A stretch of DNA of 45,236 nucleotides from Acidobacteriota bacterium (GTDB lineage Bacteria > Acidobacteriota > Thermoanaerobaculia > Thermoanaerobaculales > Sulfomarinibacteraceae), in contig JAADFN010000044.1 of assembly GCA_013152895.1 (NCBI GenBank), forward strand, positions 1 through 45,236, written 5' to 3'. A program made the position numbers and the translations under genes. Under the pieces are notes generated by a model. It made no database searches. It was given only the letters and a program-made list of their open reading frames with translations, and was not told the DNA's origin. Shown here piece by piece: positions 29,678 to 39,407 of this stretch (position 1 is the first letter of the stretch; each line of letters starts with the position of its first letter).

Positions 29678-30802
29678 GTGGCATTTGATCTCAATGAAAA
29701 GCCTTGGTACGTCGCTCTCATCACGGGGCTCATTCTTGGAATCGTGTTTTTCCTCGTGATGAACAGCTACGTTTTCAAGCCGATCCGTTCGGACATGACC
29801 AACCTCAACAGGGATATCGAAAAGCTCAATACCCAGATTCGGAAGGGCCGTGCGGCGAAGCGAAACCTGCCCAAGCTCGAGGAAGACATCCGGAACCTCT
29901 CCGTTGAGCTGGACCGGCTGCGCAGGATCCTCCCGACGCGGCGGGAGACGGATACGCTGCTTAAGAAACTCAAGCAGCTCGCCGAGATTGGTCATTTCGA
30001 AATCCTCCGGTTTACGCCCAAGCCTTTCATCGACAAGGATTTTTACTGGGAATGGCCGATCAACGTGGCTTTGAGGGGTACCTACCATGAGCTTGGGCTG
30101 TTCTTCGACAGGTTGAGCCGTTTTTCCCGGATCATCAACGTGAGCTCCTTGAGCATCAAGGCGTACCGGCACCGCGGGTCCGATTACACGATCCAGGCGG
30201 ACTTCACGCAACAGACGTTCATTTACAAGGAAGATTCGAAGGGCAATGGGAGGAGGCGGGCGATGAAGCATTCCCTTGGTCCCATGAGCCTGGCCGTGGC
30301 GGCAGCGTTCATCCTGGTGACGGCGGCCCCTGCCGGGGCACAGCAACAGAGCGCAAAGACGCAGAAGCAGACGAAAAAGGCAACCTCGGCGAGCGGGGGT
30401 GGAAACGTTGACGTGAGCCAGATCGAGCAAATTCTCAAGGGCGAAGAGAAGGTCTTCGAAGGTGGGACGTTCACGTATAACCCCGCCGGAAGAAGAGACC
30501 CCTTCGTCTCTCTGGCGGGAGGCGTGCAGCAGAACAAACAGCGGGGCGAACGTCCACCGGGGCTTCCGGGGATGCTGATCGACGAGCTCAAGCTGGAAGG
30601 TATCGTCCAGACGCCCCAGGGTACAATCGCTTTCGTTCAGGGAAGAGACAAGCTGAGCTATATTCTCCGGGCCGGAACGAAGCTCTATGATGGGGAAGTG
30701 GAGAAGATTCTTCCGAGCAAGGTCATTTTCAAGCAGCAGGTCAATGATCCGAAGGCGCTCAAGCCGTACCGTGAAGTTGTCCGAGTCATAGCTGAGAAGT
30801 GA
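29678..30802 (+). CDS. pilO: Continuous PilO-PilP reading frame (PilO about 29678-30262; PilP start candidate at 30263)
   Basis: PilO: TM then coiled coil and FDRLSRFSRIINVSSLSI; PilP: RRDPFVSLAGG...LIDELKLEGIVQTPQGTIAFVQGRDKLSYILRAGTKLYDGEVEKI; no stop between them. Confidence 0.9.
   Translation: MAFDLNEKPWYVALITGLILGIVFFLVMNSYVFKPIRSDMTNLNRDIEKLNTQIRKGRAAKRNLPKLEEDIRNLSVELDRLRRILPTRRETDTLLKKLKQLAEIGHFEILRFTPKPFIDKDFYWEWPINVALRGTYHELGLFFDRLSRFSRIINVSSLSIKAYRHRGSDYTIQADFTQQTFIYKEDSKGNGRRRAMKHSLGPMSLAVAAAFILVTAAPAGAQQQSAKTQKQTKKATSASGGGNVDVSQIEQILKGEEKVFEGGTFTYNPAGRRDPFVSLAGGVQQNKQRGERPPGLPGMLIDELKLEGIVQTPQGTIAFVQGRDKLSYILRAGTKLYDGEVEKILPSKVIFKQQVNDPKALKPYREVVRVIAEK
30263..30802 (+). CDS. pilP: PilP-like protein from an internal start (alternative to the fused reading)
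   Basis: gggaggaggcgggcgATG; MKHSLGPMSLAVAAAFILVTAAPAGAQQQ signal-peptide-like start, in frame with pilO. Confidence 0.7.
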   Translation: MKHSLGPMSLAVAAAFILVTAAPAGAQQQSAKTQKQTKKATSASGGGNVDVSQIEQILKGEEKVFEGGTFTYNPAGRRDPFVSLAGGVQQNKQRGERPPGLPGMLIDELKLEGIVQTPQGTIAFVQGRDKLSYILRAGTKLYDGEVEKILPSKVIFKQQVNDPKALKPYREVVRVIAEK

Positions 30803-33420
30803 GGAAGAAGATGAAAATGGGGGATGACATGATGGTCAATAAAACCCGCATCCTCAAGGTGGTTGTCGCCGCAGCGGCGTGTCTCCTGCTTGGGGTGGCG
30901 CCGTGGGTGGCAGCGGCAGAAGGCTTGCCCCATATCGACGGGATGCGAGCCCTCGCTGGACCTCAGGGGCCGGTGATTCACGTGGCGCTGACCGGGAACG
31001 TCGATACGGTGCAGTACAGTCCTCAGCCTGGAGTCTGGGTCGTTGAGATGCCGGATGCCAACTGGGCTCCCGCTGCCGCATCTCTTCACGCGCCGGACCT
31101 GGGAATCGAGCGGGCCGAAATCAGCCGGGTGGATGAGTTTGGCCGGCGGATCACACGTCTGACCGTCTGGTTGAAGGACCCCGCCACGTTGAAGGTCGAT
31201 GCCGTCGCGGACGGTTTCGATCTCCATTTCGGTAAGGTGACGCCTTCCCCGGCCAAGGCTGTCGATGCCGAGGATCTTCCTGTGAAAGCGGCTGATTCGG
31301 ACGGTGCCAAGGCGCCAGAACCGCAGGCGAAAGTGACCGCTGAGCTGCAGAGCCAGAAAACACCTCCACGGCCCCGCCCGGCCGTTGCGCCGGCCGAGCC
31401 GGTTGCCCCGGCGCCATCGGCAGCACCCGCGCCCGCCCAGAGCCTGCTCTCGGTGGCGCCCGTTGTCACGAGTGGCGGCCTGGTGCTCCACCTTCGGGGC
31501 GATGGACCGTTTCAAGCCAGGGTCTTCGCCCTGCCGAATCCGAACCGTGTTGTCGTCGATCTTCCGGGCATTATCAACCGGGTGAAGCGGCATTTCTTTT
31601 CAATTGGCGCTGCCGGCATTTCCAGGGTGAGGATCGCCCAGTTCAGGGTGATACCCACACCGGTGACCCGTGTTGTCGTCGATCTTCAGGGGAAACAGTC
31701 GTACACGTTTACACCCCAGGATCATGGAGGCGATCTGATCATTGGCAACGCTGGCGCATCCCCCAAGGGGGCCGTGCAGGCAGCCGTCGTATCCGGCGCT
31801 TCTCCATCATCTCAAGATGGCACGATCGAGATCGAGCGCGCCAACGGCGGCGAGGTGTCGGCGCCACTTGCGGGAGGCAATCCCGCGCTGCACCAGGTCG
31901 TAGCCACGAACGCCCCCTCCACGGCCGGCGATTCGACTTCCACAGCTCCTGAGAAGCAAGCCCAAGCCCAGAGCATCCCGGCACCTCTTCCCCCGGTCCG
32001 CGCTGCGAGCGATACGCCCGCGGCCCCGGCGGCCAAACAGAAACAATCCGGTGAGAATCCATGGGTTGCCAATCCGAGCCAACTCCTCGAGCAAGCCTCT
32101 GCCCAGGAGGTCCTGGGGACCCGAGGCCGTGCAAGCGCGTATGCCACGAAGGAAGTTTCCAGCCAGGAACGTCAGTTCACCGGGGAACCGATCTCGATGC
32201 GTTTGAAAGACGCCGACATCAAGGACGTCTTGAGAACATTCGCAGAGCTGACGAACCTCAACATCGTCGTCGACCCGGGTGTGTCCGGATCCGTGACCGT
32301 CGATCTGCACAACGTGCCGTGGGACCAGGCGCTGGACCTTGTGCTGAAGATCAACGGCCTTGGCTACGTGCTCGAGAACAACGTGTTGCGTGTGGCTCCC
32401 CTTGCAAAGCTTGCGGCTGAAAAGCGGGAAAAGGCGAACCTCGCGAAGGAGCGGGAGAACGCCGAGCCGTTGAAAACCGTTCTGAAACCGCTTTCGTATT
32501 CCAAGGCGAGTTACATCAAGAGCTTGTTGACGAAAGACTCCGAGCTCCTCTCTTCCCGCGGCTCTGTCGTCGTCGATCAGCGTACGAACACGCTGATCAT
32601 CCGTGACGTTGTTGATCGGGTCGAGGGCGTTTTGCGGCTGATCGATTCTCTGGATCAGCCAACTCCCCAGGTCGTCATCGAGGGCCGGATCGTCGAGACG
32701 ACCCGCGACTTCTCCCACGAGCTCGGCGTGAACTGGGGATTTACGGGAGTCATGGATGCGGCTCACGGCAACGACACCGGTTTGAAATTCCCCAACAGCG
32801 TTCACGTCGGCGGTGGGGTCAACCTCGGCTCCAAGGAACCTGTCTCGGCGGGGAATTTCCCGCTGGAGACCGGGGGCGTGGTGGCCATGACCTTTGGAGA
32901 TATTCTCAATACCTTCAACCTCGATTTCACGCTGCGTGCCGCCGAGGTGGAAGGGCTTGTCAAGATCGTCTCCTCGCCGCGTGTCACGACCCAGAACAAT
33001 GAGCCTGCCATGGTGCAGTCCGGCCTTCAGATTCCGGTTCAGACCGTTGCGAACAACACGGTGACCGTCCAGTACATCGATGCGACCCTCAAGCTTCAGG
33101 TGACGCCGCAGATCACCGCGGACGGTACCGTGCTGCTCGATATCAAGATCCGGAAACGCGAGCCTGCGACCGGCGTCAACATCCAGGGCGGAACCAATGC
33201 GCCGATCTTCACGCGGGATGCCCAGACCAAGCTTCTCGTTCGCGACGGCGGCACGACGGTGATCGCGGGCATCTATCAGATCAACGATCAGGTGAATGAG
33301 AATCGTGTCCCTGGCTTGTCGAAGATCCCGATTCTTGGGGCGCTGTTTAGGAATAGGAAGGTCTTCAATCGCCACGACGAATTGCTGATCTTCATTACCC
33401 CGCGAATCGTAAAGTACTAG
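30799..33420 (+). CDS. pilQ: Type IV pilus secretin PilQ
   Basis: Signal peptide, two AMIN-like segments, ISMRLKDADIKDVLRTFAELTNLNIVVDPGVSGSVTVDLHNVPWDQALDLVLKINGL, secretin core VPGLSKIPILGALFRNRKVFNRHDELLIFITPRIV; actual start may be 30829 or 30832. Confidence 0.95.
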   Translation: MRKKMKMGDDMMVNKTRILKVVVAAAACLLLGVAPWVAAAEGLPHIDGMRALAGPQGPVIHVALTGNVDTVQYSPQPGVWVVEMPDANWAPAAASLHAPDLGIERAEISRVDEFGRRITRLTVWLKDPATLKVDAVADGFDLHFGKVTPSPAKAVDAEDLPVKAADSDGAKAPEPQAKVTAELQSQKTPPRPRPAVAPAEPVAPAPSAAPAPAQSLLSVAPVVTSGGLVLHLRGDGPFQARVFALPNPNRVVVDLPGIINRVKRHFFSIGAAGISRVRIAQFRVIPTPVTRVVVDLQGKQSYTFTPQDHGGDLIIGNAGASPKGAVQAAVVSGASPSSQDGTIEIERANGGEVSAPLAGGNPALHQVVATNAPSTAGDSTSTAPEKQAQAQSIPAPLPPVRAASDTPAAPAAKQKQSGENPWVANPSQLLEQASAQEVLGTRGRASAYATKEVSSQERQFTGEPISMRLKDADIKDVLRTFAELTNLNIVVDPGVSGSVTVDLHNVPWDQALDLVLKINGLGYVLENNVLRVAPLAKLAAEKREKANLAKERENAEPLKTVLKPLSYSKASYIKSLLTKDSELLSSRGSVVVDQRTNTLIIRDVVDRVEGVLRLIDSLDQPTPQVVIEGRIVETTRDFSHELGVNWGFTGVMDAAHGNDTGLKFPNSVHVGGGVNLGSKEPVSAGNFPLETGGVVAMTFGDILNTFNLDFTLRAAEVEGLVKIVSSPRVTTQNNEPAMVQSGLQIPVQTVANNTVTVQYIDATLKLQVTPQITADGTVLLDIKIRKREPATGVNIQGGTNAPIFTRDAQTKLLVRDGGTTVIAGIYQINDQVNENRVPGLSKIPILGALFRNRKVFNRHDELLIFITPRIVKY

Positions 33421-33432
33421 GGGGAGGGATCC

Positions 33433-33981
33433 ATGAAACGCCTTGCGCAGGTCTTTATACTGTTGACATTGGTCGCGGGTATGGTGGCGTGTGGGGGGAA
33501 CAGCACCCTCAACGATACCGAGGCCGCGGTGTATCTCCAGGCCGAGGTCAAGAAATACACGCCGGACGTCCACATGTCGACGATCGGGGGCGATGTGACG
33601 ATCGATCATCTGATCATCCACTCGTTCAGCAAAGATCCCAATGCAACGTTGAACGCAAACCAGGACGTACACCTGACCCGGTGGGTCGTCACGTCCGAGC
33701 GTGCGGACGGCGGCACGAAGGTCTCGCCGCAGTGGGTGAACACGGTCGACGTGTACGTGCCGGCCGGTGGGTCCGCAGACCTTGAAAACTACAGGGTGTT
33801 TCCCGAGGAGTACTTCCACCAGGCGCCGCTGTCATACCTGTTTCCGGAGAACGGCGGCATCGACCCTGAAACCGGCAACACGAACATCCGGCAGACGCTG
33901 AATATCGAGTTATTCGGCCGGACCGCCTCAGGGAAAAGTGTTTCGGTTGCATTCAGCGTCACCTTTAACTTCATGTATTGA
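33433..33981 (+). CDS. Putative lipoprotein of unknown function in the pil operon
   Basis: MKRLAQVFILLTLVAGMVACGG lipobox-like start; SD gggggaggg; 12 bp after pilQ. Confidence 0.75.
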   Translation: MKRLAQVFILLTLVAGMVACGGNSTLNDTEAAVYLQAEVKKYTPDVHMSTIGGDVTIDHLIIHSFSKDPNATLNANQDVHLTRWVVTSERADGGTKVSPQWVNTVDVYVPAGGSADLENYRVFPEEYFHQAPLSYLFPENGGIDPETGNTNIRQTLNIELFGRTASGKSVSVAFSVTFNFMY

Positions 33982-33993
33982 TGGGGGCAGACA

Positions 33994-36027
33994 GTGATTA
34001 AAAAACTCATCAGCAGCGCCGTCACGATCGGGCTGGTCACCCTCGCGGGATGCTCGGGGAACAGCCCGACTCCGAAGCCCATTCCAACGCCTGCCGCCAC
34101 GTCGTGGGGGATATCTCTGGCGGCCGACAGCTACAGCCTCGTCACGAACCAGCAGGTCAACCTGGTTGCGACTGTCACGAAGAACGGCCAGTCAGCCCCC
34201 GATGGGACCACGGTCGAGTTCGATGCGAGCGACGGCGTGTTTGTCGCCAACGGGAAGACCACGGCGAGCGTCGCAACCTCGGGCGGCAAGGCGGTCATTG
34301 TCTTCACATCCACGAAGGCGGGTACGTTTACCATTCGTGCGCGCGTCAGCGGGATCTCGACAACGGCCACGCTCGTGTACAAGGAACCCAGCTCGAGCTC
34401 GGAGTTGGCGATCTACTCCGTTGTGCCGAACCAGGGCCCGCTCGCCGGTGGAAACCAGGCGACGTTCTACGGCAAGAACATCACGACGCCGGTGGACGTG
34501 TACTTCATCGTCAATAACAACAGTTTTGCAGCCCAGATCGTTTCGGTCGATGGGGGCGGAGTATCCGCCACGGTGCTGACTCCCCAGATCACCGGCGTCG
34601 ATACGTCGAAAGGTTGGCAAGCCGACATCCGTTTCGTGTCAGGTGTTGGAACGGCGTACGAGCAGACGGTGACCCTCCCGGGCGCTTACCAGTTCCTGCC
34701 GACATCGGCAGTTCCAGAGATCTACCAGGTCTTCCCAGATCATGGAAGCGCGCGCGGCGGCGAGCAGGTGACGATTTTTGGGCAGAATTTCAGATCCCCC
34801 GTCCAGGTGACCTTCACCGCCGCCGGGCAGACGCTGGATGCCCAAGAGGTGACCGTGTCCTCCGATGGCAAACAGATCACACTGATCACTCCACAGCTCA
34901 GCGTGACACCCCTGCAGCAGGATGAGAGTGCGACAGTCACCGTGGTCAGCGGCGCCGGAACGGCGCAGGAGAAGACCGTCAGTAAGGCCGACGCGTTCGT
35001 TTTCACGGCGGATCAACTCACGCCGAATATCTCGTCGGTCTCGCCGAACTCTGGTCCCGTGACCGGCGGCACGCAGGTGACGATCTTTGGTTCGCAGACC
35101 TCGAACAGCGGATTCCAGACGCCCGTGCAGGTGACCTTCGGCGGTGGGGGCATCCCGGAGCGTGAAGCCCAGGTCGTTTCGGTCAACCTTCACGAGATCG
35201 TCTGTATTGCCCCGGATGTCAGCACGGACGTTCAGGCGGCCGGCGTGACGCTTCCGTTTGCGGTTGACGTCAAAGTGACAAACGTCGATTCCGGGTTGAA
35301 TGCAACGGCTTCGGGCGCGTACACGTACGGAGAGTCCCTCTTCATCTCTGGGAACACACCGTCCGAGGGACGCCAGGACGAGGTGACAACTGTAACGGTG
35401 TACGGTTCCGGCTTCGCCGCACCGCTCGAGGCGAACTGGCTCGGCGTGACACCTTCGCAGGCGCTGGACGTCACGTCGGTGTCGGGTTCGGAGGTCGTGG
35501 TCAGGATGCCGGGGATGGAGCCGCGCCTGTGCGAGGATACCACCGGGCAGTACCAGATCACCGAGACGGGCAGCGGGCTGTCGGCCGAGGGCGGCTCATT
35601 CACGTACCTCGGCAACACGCCGACGATCTTTTCGATCGATGGGAGCTCCGTCACGGCTGCCAACGACGGGAGCAGCGTCATCAGTCCGGCCCAGATGGTC
35701 ATTCACGGCCGCAATTTCAACATTCAGGATCCGAACGGGAACGTGGGAGTGCGAATCACCATCAACGGCGTCGTTCTCCAGTCGGGCGACTATACGGTCA
35801 ATGACGAACAGACAATTACCATTACCAACATTCCGACACCGAACCAGATTGGGCTCACGTACGCCACGGTCGACTGTACGGATACAGGAGGCAACGCCGG
35901 AACGCGCGTCGTCGGAACGCCCGTGGACATCAGCGTCACCAACGTCGACGGCGGCTGCGCCGATACGCTGGCGGGTGGCGTGACATACGTGCCACAGGAC
36001 ACGACGACCTGCGTTGTGGCGCCGTAA
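33994..36027 (+). CDS. Modular lipoprotein with a Big-type Ig-like domain and several IPT/TIG domains
   Basis: Lipobox LVTLAGCSG; Big-like VNLVATVTKNGQSAPDGTTVEFDASDG...; IPT openings PNQGPLAGGNQATFYGKNI, PDHGSARGGEQVTIFGQNF, PNSGPVTGGTQVTIFGSQT, plus two weaker ones. Confidence 0.85.
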   Translation: MIKKLISSAVTIGLVTLAGCSGNSPTPKPIPTPAATSWGISLAADSYSLVTNQQVNLVATVTKNGQSAPDGTTVEFDASDGVFVANGKTTASVATSGGKAVIVFTSTKAGTFTIRARVSGISTTATLVYKEPSSSSELAIYSVVPNQGPLAGGNQATFYGKNITTPVDVYFIVNNNSFAAQIVSVDGGGVSATVLTPQITGVDTSKGWQADIRFVSGVGTAYEQTVTLPGAYQFLPTSAVPEIYQVFPDHGSARGGEQVTIFGQNFRSPVQVTFTAAGQTLDAQEVTVSSDGKQITLITPQLSVTPLQQDESATVTVVSGAGTAQEKTVSKADAFVFTADQLTPNISSVSPNSGPVTGGTQVTIFGSQTSNSGFQTPVQVTFGGGGIPEREAQVVSVNLHEIVCIAPDVSTDVQAAGVTLPFAVDVKVTNVDSGLNATASGAYTYGESLFISGNTPSEGRQDEVTTVTVYGSGFAAPLEANWLGVTPSQALDVTSVSGSEVVVRMPGMEPRLCEDTTGQYQITETGSGLSAEGGSFTYLGNTPTIFSIDGSSVTAANDGSSVISPAQMVIHGRNFNIQDPNGNVGVRITINGVVLQSGDYTVNDEQTITITNIPTPNQIGLTYATVDCTDTGGNAGTRVVGTPVDISVTNVDGGCADTLAGGVTYVPQDTTTCVVAP

Positions 36028-36038
36028 GGGATAGTTCG

Positions 36039-36076
36039 GGGAGCGCCGGGCAACCGGCGCTCCCTGGTCTTTTTTT
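36039..36076 (+). terminator. Strong intrinsic terminator at the end of the pil operon
   Basis: gggagcgccgg-gcaa-ccggcgctccc perfect 11-bp stem, then tggtc and TTTTTTT. Confidence 0.93.
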
Positions 36077-36084
36077 GTGACATC

Positions 36085-37128
36085 ATGAACTACCGTATCG
36101 AAGAGCTCCGCTTCACGCTCCAGAGGGATCCGAAATCCCGGCTGTTCTACCAGCTCGGGGAGATGCTGCGGCGCGAGGGGGACCTCGATGAAGCCGTGAA
36201 GGTCCTCACCGCCGGGCTTGAGCATCACCCTGCCTACGTGGCCGCGTGGGTGTCGCTCGGGCGCGCCCTGGAGCAGGGGGGACACCACGCGCGGGCGGCC
36301 GACGCGTTGACGACGGCGTTGAAGATCGATCCGGAAAATGTCGTCGCCGCCCGAAACCTCGGGTTCGCACTGATCGAGCTGGAAGACTGGCGGCGGGCTA
36401 CCGAGGCGTTGGAGCGCGCTGCAGAGCTGGTTCCCGGGGATGAGGACCTCTCCGATGCCCTTGCTCTTGCCCGGTCCCGCATCGAGGACGAAGCGCAGGC
36501 GGCCGGGCCCGAGGGGGAGGCGAAGCTTCCCGGTGAGCCAGATGCTGCCGGTGAACTCCCCGCCGGGCCGGGACTTGGAGAGGACGTCGCGGGGGAGCAG
36601 GACGCTGATGCCGTACCGGCTGCCGAACCGGGCCCCGTGGCATCCGTAGCCCAGCCGGTATCCCGTCGGGACGTCCTGGTGGCGCGTGTTCCCGATGAAG
36701 ATCCGTTCGACGTCGTTCCGCGTGGCGATACCGGTGTCTGGGTTTTTGAGGGTGACGTGTTTGGGATGGTCGTGACGGCCGGGACCGCGCCCCAAGTGGC
36801 GTCGCAGGAGGGGTTATCCACCCTGTCCGGGGAGCCCGCGGACGGGGGGACGCCCGGCACAGCCGAGAACATACCATTCCCGACGGCCACGCTGGCGCGC
36901 CTGGCGCTCGAGCAGAACGACCTCGACCTGGCCGAACGCACGGCGCGCGCCGTGCTTGAACAGAACCCCGGATCGAGTCTCGCACAGGAGGTTCTTGCCG
37001 AGGCGGGCCGTCGGAGAGCGGCTGCCACGGAGGAGCCGACGGCGGTCAGTCGTGCCGCGCTGAAAATCGCAGCGTTGCGCGGATGGCTCGAGACGGTTAC
37101 ACTCGCCCGGGAGAAACGGGTATCGTGA
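36085..37128 (+). CDS. TPR repeat protein
   Basis: KSRLFYQLGEMLRREGDLDEAVKVLTAGLEHHPAYVAAWVSLGRALEQGGHHARAADALTTALKIDPENVVAARNLGFAL. Confidence 0.85.
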   Translation: MNYRIEELRFTLQRDPKSRLFYQLGEMLRREGDLDEAVKVLTAGLEHHPAYVAAWVSLGRALEQGGHHARAADALTTALKIDPENVVAARNLGFALIELEDWRRATEALERAAELVPGDEDLSDALALARSRIEDEAQAAGPEGEAKLPGEPDAAGELPAGPGLGEDVAGEQDADAVPAAEPGPVASVAQPVSRRDVLVARVPDEDPFDVVPRGDTGVWVFEGDVFGMVVTAGTAPQVASQEGLSTLSGEPADGGTPGTAENIPFPTATLARLALEQNDLDLAERTARAVLEQNPGSSLAQEVLAEAGRRRAAATEEPTAVSRAALKIAALRGWLETVTLAREKRVS

Positions 37129-37478
37129 CGTTACACAGTGCCGTCGATGAGCTGATCAATGCGTGCCCCGGGGCGGTGGGCGCCGCAATCGTGGATCCGG
37201 ACGGGATCCCGGTTGTTGTTCAGCCGCGGGAGGCGTCTCTCGACGACGTCGGGGCCGAGTTTGCAACGATCATCCGCGAGGTTGACGAGGCGGAGCGGGA
37301 GCTGCAGCATGGCAAGCTGGAGCAACTCATCGTCACGGCCGACCGGTCCGTGTTGATCGTGACGCTGATGAACGAGGGATACTACCTCGTGCTCCAGCTC
37401 CGGCCGGGCGGCCTCGTCGGGAAGGGTCGCTTCCTGTCGCGGGTAACGGGCGAGAAACTCTACTCCGAATTTATCTGA
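37125..37478 (+). CDS. Roadblock/LC7 (MglB-like) domain protein
   Basis: GTG start in GTGA overlap with the TPR stop; LHSAVDELINACPGAVGAAIVDPDGIPVV...AERELQHGKLEQLIVTADRSVLIVTLMNEGYYLVLQLRPGGLVGKGRFLSR. Confidence 0.85.
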   Translation: MTLHSAVDELINACPGAVGAAIVDPDGIPVVVQPREASLDDVGAEFATIIREVDEAERELQHGKLEQLIVTADRSVLIVTLMNEGYYLVLQLRPGGLVGKGRFLSRVTGEKLYSEFI

Positions 37479-37492
37479 GGTGATCCCACAGC

Positions 37493-38011
37493 ATGTTCAA
37501 ATTCGAAGAAATCTGTGAATTGATCCAGTTGGTCGGGTCAACGGGTATATCGAGCATCGAGATCGAACGATCGGGGAGCAAGCTTCGCATCGAGGGTGTT
37601 CCGCGGCCGATGGTGATGGAAGGAACGACGGTCATGGCATCCCAGCCAACGGTTCCCGTCATGGCCATGTCACAGCAGCCGGGATCCGCCGCGGTCTCGC
37701 CGGTCGCCATGAGCCCGGACGCCGTTCCCGCGGCGCAATCCGGCGGAGGCGAAGAACTCGAGGACGAGTCGCTTCATTTTGTGACCTCGCCGATCGTCGG
37801 GACGTTTTACCGTGCGCCGAACCCCGATGCGGAACCGTACGTCAAGGTCGGAGATTTTGTCGAGAAGGGCCAGGTGCTTTGCATCGTCGAGGCGATGAAG
37901 TTGATGAACGAGATCGAATCCGATCTCTCGGGGACGATCGTCAAGGTTTACCCCGAGAATGCCCAACCGGTCGAGTTTGGTGAACGCCTGTTCGCCATCA
38001 AGCCCGCGTGA
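37493..38011 (+). CDS. accB: Acetyl-CoA carboxylase biotin carboxyl carrier protein
   Basis: [76 protein letters not shown]. Confidence 0.97.
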   Translation: MFKFEEICELIQLVGSTGISSIEIERSGSKLRIEGVPRPMVMEGTTVMASQPTVPVMAMSQQPGSAAVSPVAMSPDAVPAAQSGGGEELEDESLHFVTSPIVGTFYRAPNPDAEPYVKVGDFVEKGQVLCIVEAMKLMNEIESDLSGTIVKVYPENAQPVEFGERLFAIKPA

Positions 38012-38018
38012 GCGACAC

Positions 38019-39362
38019 ATGATCCGGAAGGTATTGATCGCCAATCGTGGCGAGATCGCCCTGAGGGTGATTCAAGCCTGCCGCGAGCTCGGTATTGCGA
38101 CCGTCGCGGTGCATTCGGAAGCGGATCGTGAAAGCTTGCACGTTCAGATGGCCGATGAATCCGTGTGTATCGGTGGACCGTACGCGAACACGAGCTACCT
38201 GAACATCACGGCCGTTATCGCCGCGGCGGAGATTACCGGTGCCGACGCCATCCACCCGGGGTACGGGTTTCTCGCCGAGAATGCGCACTTCGCCGAGATT
38301 GTCGAGGCCTGTGACCTGGTATTTGTCGGTCCGCATCCGGCTGCCATTCGCCTGATGGGGAACAAGTCGGCGGCCCGCCGGGCCGTCGCTGATGCCGGTG
38401 TGCCGGTCCTTCCCGGGTCGCGGGAGCCGCTTGAGAGCCGCCAGGAGGCGCTCAACCTGGCGGCCGAGATCGGGTACCCGGTCATCCTCAAGGCCTCGGC
38501 GGGAGGCGGCGGCCGCGGCATGCGGCTGGCGTACGACGAACGGGAGCTCCGGCACGCGTTCGACACGGCACGGACGGAGGCCGAGAAAGCGTTTGGCGAT
38601 CCGGCGGTCTACCTGGAAAAGTACCTGGAGCGTCCCCGGCACATCGAGTTCCAGATCCTTGCCGATGAGCATGGGCGAGTCGTCCACCTGGGGGAGCGTG
38701 AGTGCTCGATCCAGCGGCGCCACCAGAAGTTGTTGGAAGAATCCCCGTCGGCCATCTTGACCCCGGAGCAACGTTTACTGATGGGGAGGGCAGCCGTTGC
38801 CGCCGCGCGTGCCGCGCGCTACGTTTCGGCGGGAACGGTCGAGTTCCTCCTGGACGTTGATGGCAGTTACTACTTCATGGAGATGAACACGAGGATCCAG
38901 GTCGAGCATCCGGTGACCGAGATGGTGACCGGCGTCGATCTCGTCCGGGAACAGCTTCTCATTGCATCCGGGGAACGGATGTCGCTGCCGGCGCGCAGGG
39001 CTGTCCGGGTTCGGGGTCATGCGATCGAGTTCAGGATCAACGCGGAGGATCCCGATACGTTTGCCCCGTCGCCGGGCCGCGTCACCAGGCTGATCCTCCC
39101 CGGGGGGCCCGGCGTCCGTGTCGATACGCACCTTTATGCCGGCTACACGATCCCACCGTACTATGACAGTTTGATCGCCAAGGTGATCGCGTACGGCCAT
39201 ACCCGTGCGGAAGCCATCGCACGCGGCCGGCGTGCGCTGGGGATGCTCCGGATCGAGGGTGTCAAGACGTCGGCGCGGCTTCACCTGCGGATTCTCGATG
39301 ACCGGGATTTTATCAACGGAGATTTCGACACGCACTTCATGGATCGTTACCTGTCATCGTAA
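38019..39362 (+). CDS. accC: Acetyl-CoA carboxylase biotin carboxylase subunit
   Basis: [79 protein letters not shown]. Confidence 0.98.
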   Translation: MIRKVLIANRGEIALRVIQACRELGIATVAVHSEADRESLHVQMADESVCIGGPYANTSYLNITAVIAAAEITGADAIHPGYGFLAENAHFAEIVEACDLVFVGPHPAAIRLMGNKSAARRAVADAGVPVLPGSREPLESRQEALNLAAEIGYPVILKASAGGGGRGMRLAYDERELRHAFDTARTEAEKAFGDPAVYLEKYLERPRHIEFQILADEHGRVVHLGERECSIQRRHQKLLEESPSAILTPEQRLLMGRAAVAAARAARYVSAGTVEFLLDVDGSYYFMEMNTRIQVEHPVTEMVTGVDLVREQLLIASGERMSLPARRAVRVRGHAIEFRINAEDPDTFAPSPGRVTRLILPGGPGVRVDTHLYAGYTIPPYYDSLIAKVIAYGHTRAEAIARGRRALGMLRIEGVKTSARLHLRILDDRDFINGDFDTHFMDRYLSS

Positions 39363-39407
39363 GGTTCCGCTACGCCGGATGGGGCGGCTCGTACCGGCTC
39401 CTGGCCC

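Noticed and set aside
31807-33819. 670-aa antisense ORF opposite pilQ
   Set aside because: Lies wholly opposite confident coding sequence; composition is typical of high-GC shadow frames and no domain is recognisable.
34430-35300. DNA-level similarity between IPT modules (for example CAGGTGACGAT.TTTGG) as a nucleotide repeat array
   Set aside because: Explained by tandem homologous protein domains; not an independent repeat element.
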